Shown here: positions 6,004-7,141 of the stretch, piece by piece
Layout: every line of letters starts with the position of its first letter
Numbering within the stretch: position 1 is the stretch's first letter
Source: Lachnospiraceae bacterium
Lineage (GTDB): Bacteria; Bacillota; Clostridia; Lachnospirales; Lachnospiraceae
Assembly: GCA_900764225.1 (NCBI GenBank)
Contig: CAAFNG010000285.1
Coordinates: 1 to 7,141 of the forward strand
Direction of reading: 5' to 3'
Length of the DNA stretch: 7,141 bases
The notes under the pieces: generated by a model
What the model was told of the DNA's origin: nothing
The model's database searches: none
The model's input: only the letters and a program-made list of their open reading frames with translations
Position numbers and translations under genes: made by a program

Positions 6004-7141
6004 ATGGCAAATCAGGAAGAAGTAAGAGACGTATATGGTTATTTTGAGCAGAAAGGAAATGCACTCTGCTACCGTTATGAGGCAGAACGCGTAAGAATTG
6101 AGCCGTGGGGGGCTAACAGTCTTCGTGTACGTGCATGGAAGACAGCAGAGATGGATCCTGCTGACTGGGCACTGATCACACCGGAAAAAGAGATTGTTCC
6201 GGAGATCGAGGTTCGTGAGGATGGTGCAACGATCCGCAACGGAAAGATCCGCGCAGAGGTCAATCTGATCGGAAAGATCGCATTTTATAACGAAAAAGGA
6301 GAGCTCCTTCTGGATGAGTATGTCCGTAACAGAAAAGATATGTTCGGAAATACCTGTAGCTCCCTTGAAGTAGAAGCAAGAGAATTCAAGCCGATCACAG
6401 GCGGAGATTACAGACTGACCATGCGTTTTGTTTCCACGCCGGATGAGAAGATCTACGGAATGGGACAGTATCAGCAGCCATACCTGGATGTAAAAGGAGC
6501 AGACCTGGAGCTGGCACACAGAAATTCACAGGCAAGTGTTCCGTTCATGCTTTCCAGCCTTGGCTATGGCTTCCTCTGGAACAACCCGGCTGTAGGACGT
6601 GTAAATTTCGGTAAAAATATCACAACATGGGAGGCATTTTCCTCCAAAAAACTGGACTACTGGATCACAGCAGGTGACACACCGGCTGAGATCGAGGAGG
6701 CTTATGCAGATGCAACCGGTAAGGTTCCGATGATGCCGGAGTACGCAATGGGCTTCTGGCAGTGCAAGCTGCGTTACCAGACCCAGGAAGAGCTTCTTGA
6801 GGTAGCAAGAGAGTATAAACGCCGTAACCTTCCGATCTCTGTGATCGTAGTGGATTTCTTCCACTGGCCGATGCAGGGTGAATGGAAGTTTGACCCGACC
6901 TACTGGCCGGATCCGGATGCGATGATCAAAGAGCTGAAGGATATGGGCATTGAACTGATGGTTTCCATCTGGCCGACTGTAGATTACCGCAGTGAGAATT
7001 TCAATGAGATGAAGAGCAAAGGCCTTCTGATCCGCGTAGATTCCGGATATCCGATCTCCATGGATTTCCAGGGAAATACACTTCACTATGATGCAACCAA
7101 TCCGGAAGCACGTGAATATGTATGGAACAAAGCAAAGAAGA
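6004..7141 (+). CDS. GH31 family glycoside hydrolase, 5' part (possible alpha-xylosidase or alpha-glucosidase)
   Basis: The frame is open from the ATG at 6004 to the window end, giving 379 residues and no stop. AGGAGA (5991-5996) lies 7 bases before the ATG. No signal peptide is present, so the enzyme should act in the cytoplasm on imported sugar. Residues 1 to about 240 fit the N-terminal beta-sandwich of GH31, with YGMGQYQQ at 151-158 and RNSQASVPFMLSSLGYGFLWNN starting at 173. The catalytic barrel begins at about 245 with PEYAMGFWQCKLRY, then IVVDFFHWPMQGEWKFDPTYWPDPDAM at 281-307, MGIELMVSIWPTVDY, and LHYDATNPEAREYVW near the end. Asp284 aligns with Asp306 of E. coli alpha-xylosidase YicI by my reading. 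The two residues after it are Phe-Phe, whereas classical alpha-glucosidases usually have Ile-Asp there; this hints at an alpha-xylosidase-like specificity. By comparison with YicI the catalytic nucleophile should lie about a dozen residues past the window end, so activity cannot be judged. Family assignment is firm, substrate is not. Confidence 0.9.
   Translation, partial: MANQEEVRDVYGYFEQKGNALCYRYEAERVRIEPWGANSLRVRAWKTAEMDPADWALITPEKEIVPEIEVREDGATIRNGKIRAEVNLIGKIAFYNEKGELLLDEYVRNRKDMFGNTCSSLEVEAREFKPITGGDYRLTMRFVSTPDEKIYGMGQYQQPYLDVKGADLELAHRNSQASVPFMLSSLGYGFLWNNPAVGRVNFGKNITTWEAFSSKKLDYWITAGDTPAEIEEAYADATGKVPMMPEYAMGFWQCKLRYQTQEELLEVAREYKRRNLPISVIVVDFFHWPMQGEWKFDPTYWPDPDAMIKELKDMGIELMVSIWPTVDYRSENFNEMKSKGLLIRVDSGYPISMDFQGNTLHYDATNPEAREYVWNKAKK

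Noticed and set aside
5959..7086. Two 186-codon reverse-strand frames opposite the hydrolase
   Set aside because: The + strand frame encodes recognisable GH31 motifs along the whole stretch; the reverse frames show no domain pattern and are explained as shadows of its codon use.
1..7141. A novel defence, mobile or RNA-based system
   Set aside because: Apart from the adapter, the window is accounted for by a two-component system, a CUT1 transporter and a GH31 hydrolase; no unexplained stretch is longer than about 200 bases.

Overview
The window looks like a chromosomal carbohydrate-uptake locus of a low-to-moderate G+C Gram-positive anaerobe, most likely a gut clostridium of the Lachnospiraceae type. 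This is inferred from strong AGGAGG-type ribosome binding sites, the YesM/YesN-like two-component pair, the CUT1-type sugar ABC transporter encoded without its ATPase, and the codon style; no marker gene fixes the taxon. All genes are on the + strand.

Layout: bases 1-41 are not genomic. They read as an 8-base Illumina i5 index followed by the Nextera read-1 adapter with the Tn5 mosaic end, so the true sequence starts at about base 42 and the upstream context of the first gene is lost. Bases 76-1923 encode a membrane sensor histidine kinase of the LytS/YesM class. Bases 1959-2708 encode its likely partner, a short response regulator with an AraC-type DNA-binding domain. A 199-base A+T-rich intergenic region (2709-2907) carries a candidate extended -10 promoter and short repeated motifs. 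Next come an extracellular sugar-binding protein (2908-4164), two CUT1 permeases (4197-5099 and 5101-5943), and the first 379 residues of a cytoplasmic GH31 glycoside hydrolase (6004 to the window end), cut just before its catalytic nucleophile.

Inferred working model: the kinase senses an extracellular signal, probably linked to sugar availability, and phosphorylates the regulator, which acts on the intergenic region to turn on the transporter-hydrolase operon. The binding protein delivers an oligosaccharide to the two-permease channel, energised by an ATPase encoded elsewhere, and the GH31 enzyme cleaves an alpha-linked sugar from it in the cytoplasm. The visible active-site motif (Asp-Phe-Phe) leans toward an alpha-xylosidase-like rather than a classical alpha-glucosidase specificity, but this is tentative.

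I see no CRISPR array, RNA gene, insertion sequence or clearly new system. The points most worth a second look are the adapter artefact and its false N-terminal extension, the absence of a lipobox in the binding protein, its high cysteine content, the variant phosphoacceptor motif of the kinase, and the repeats upstream of the transporter operon.
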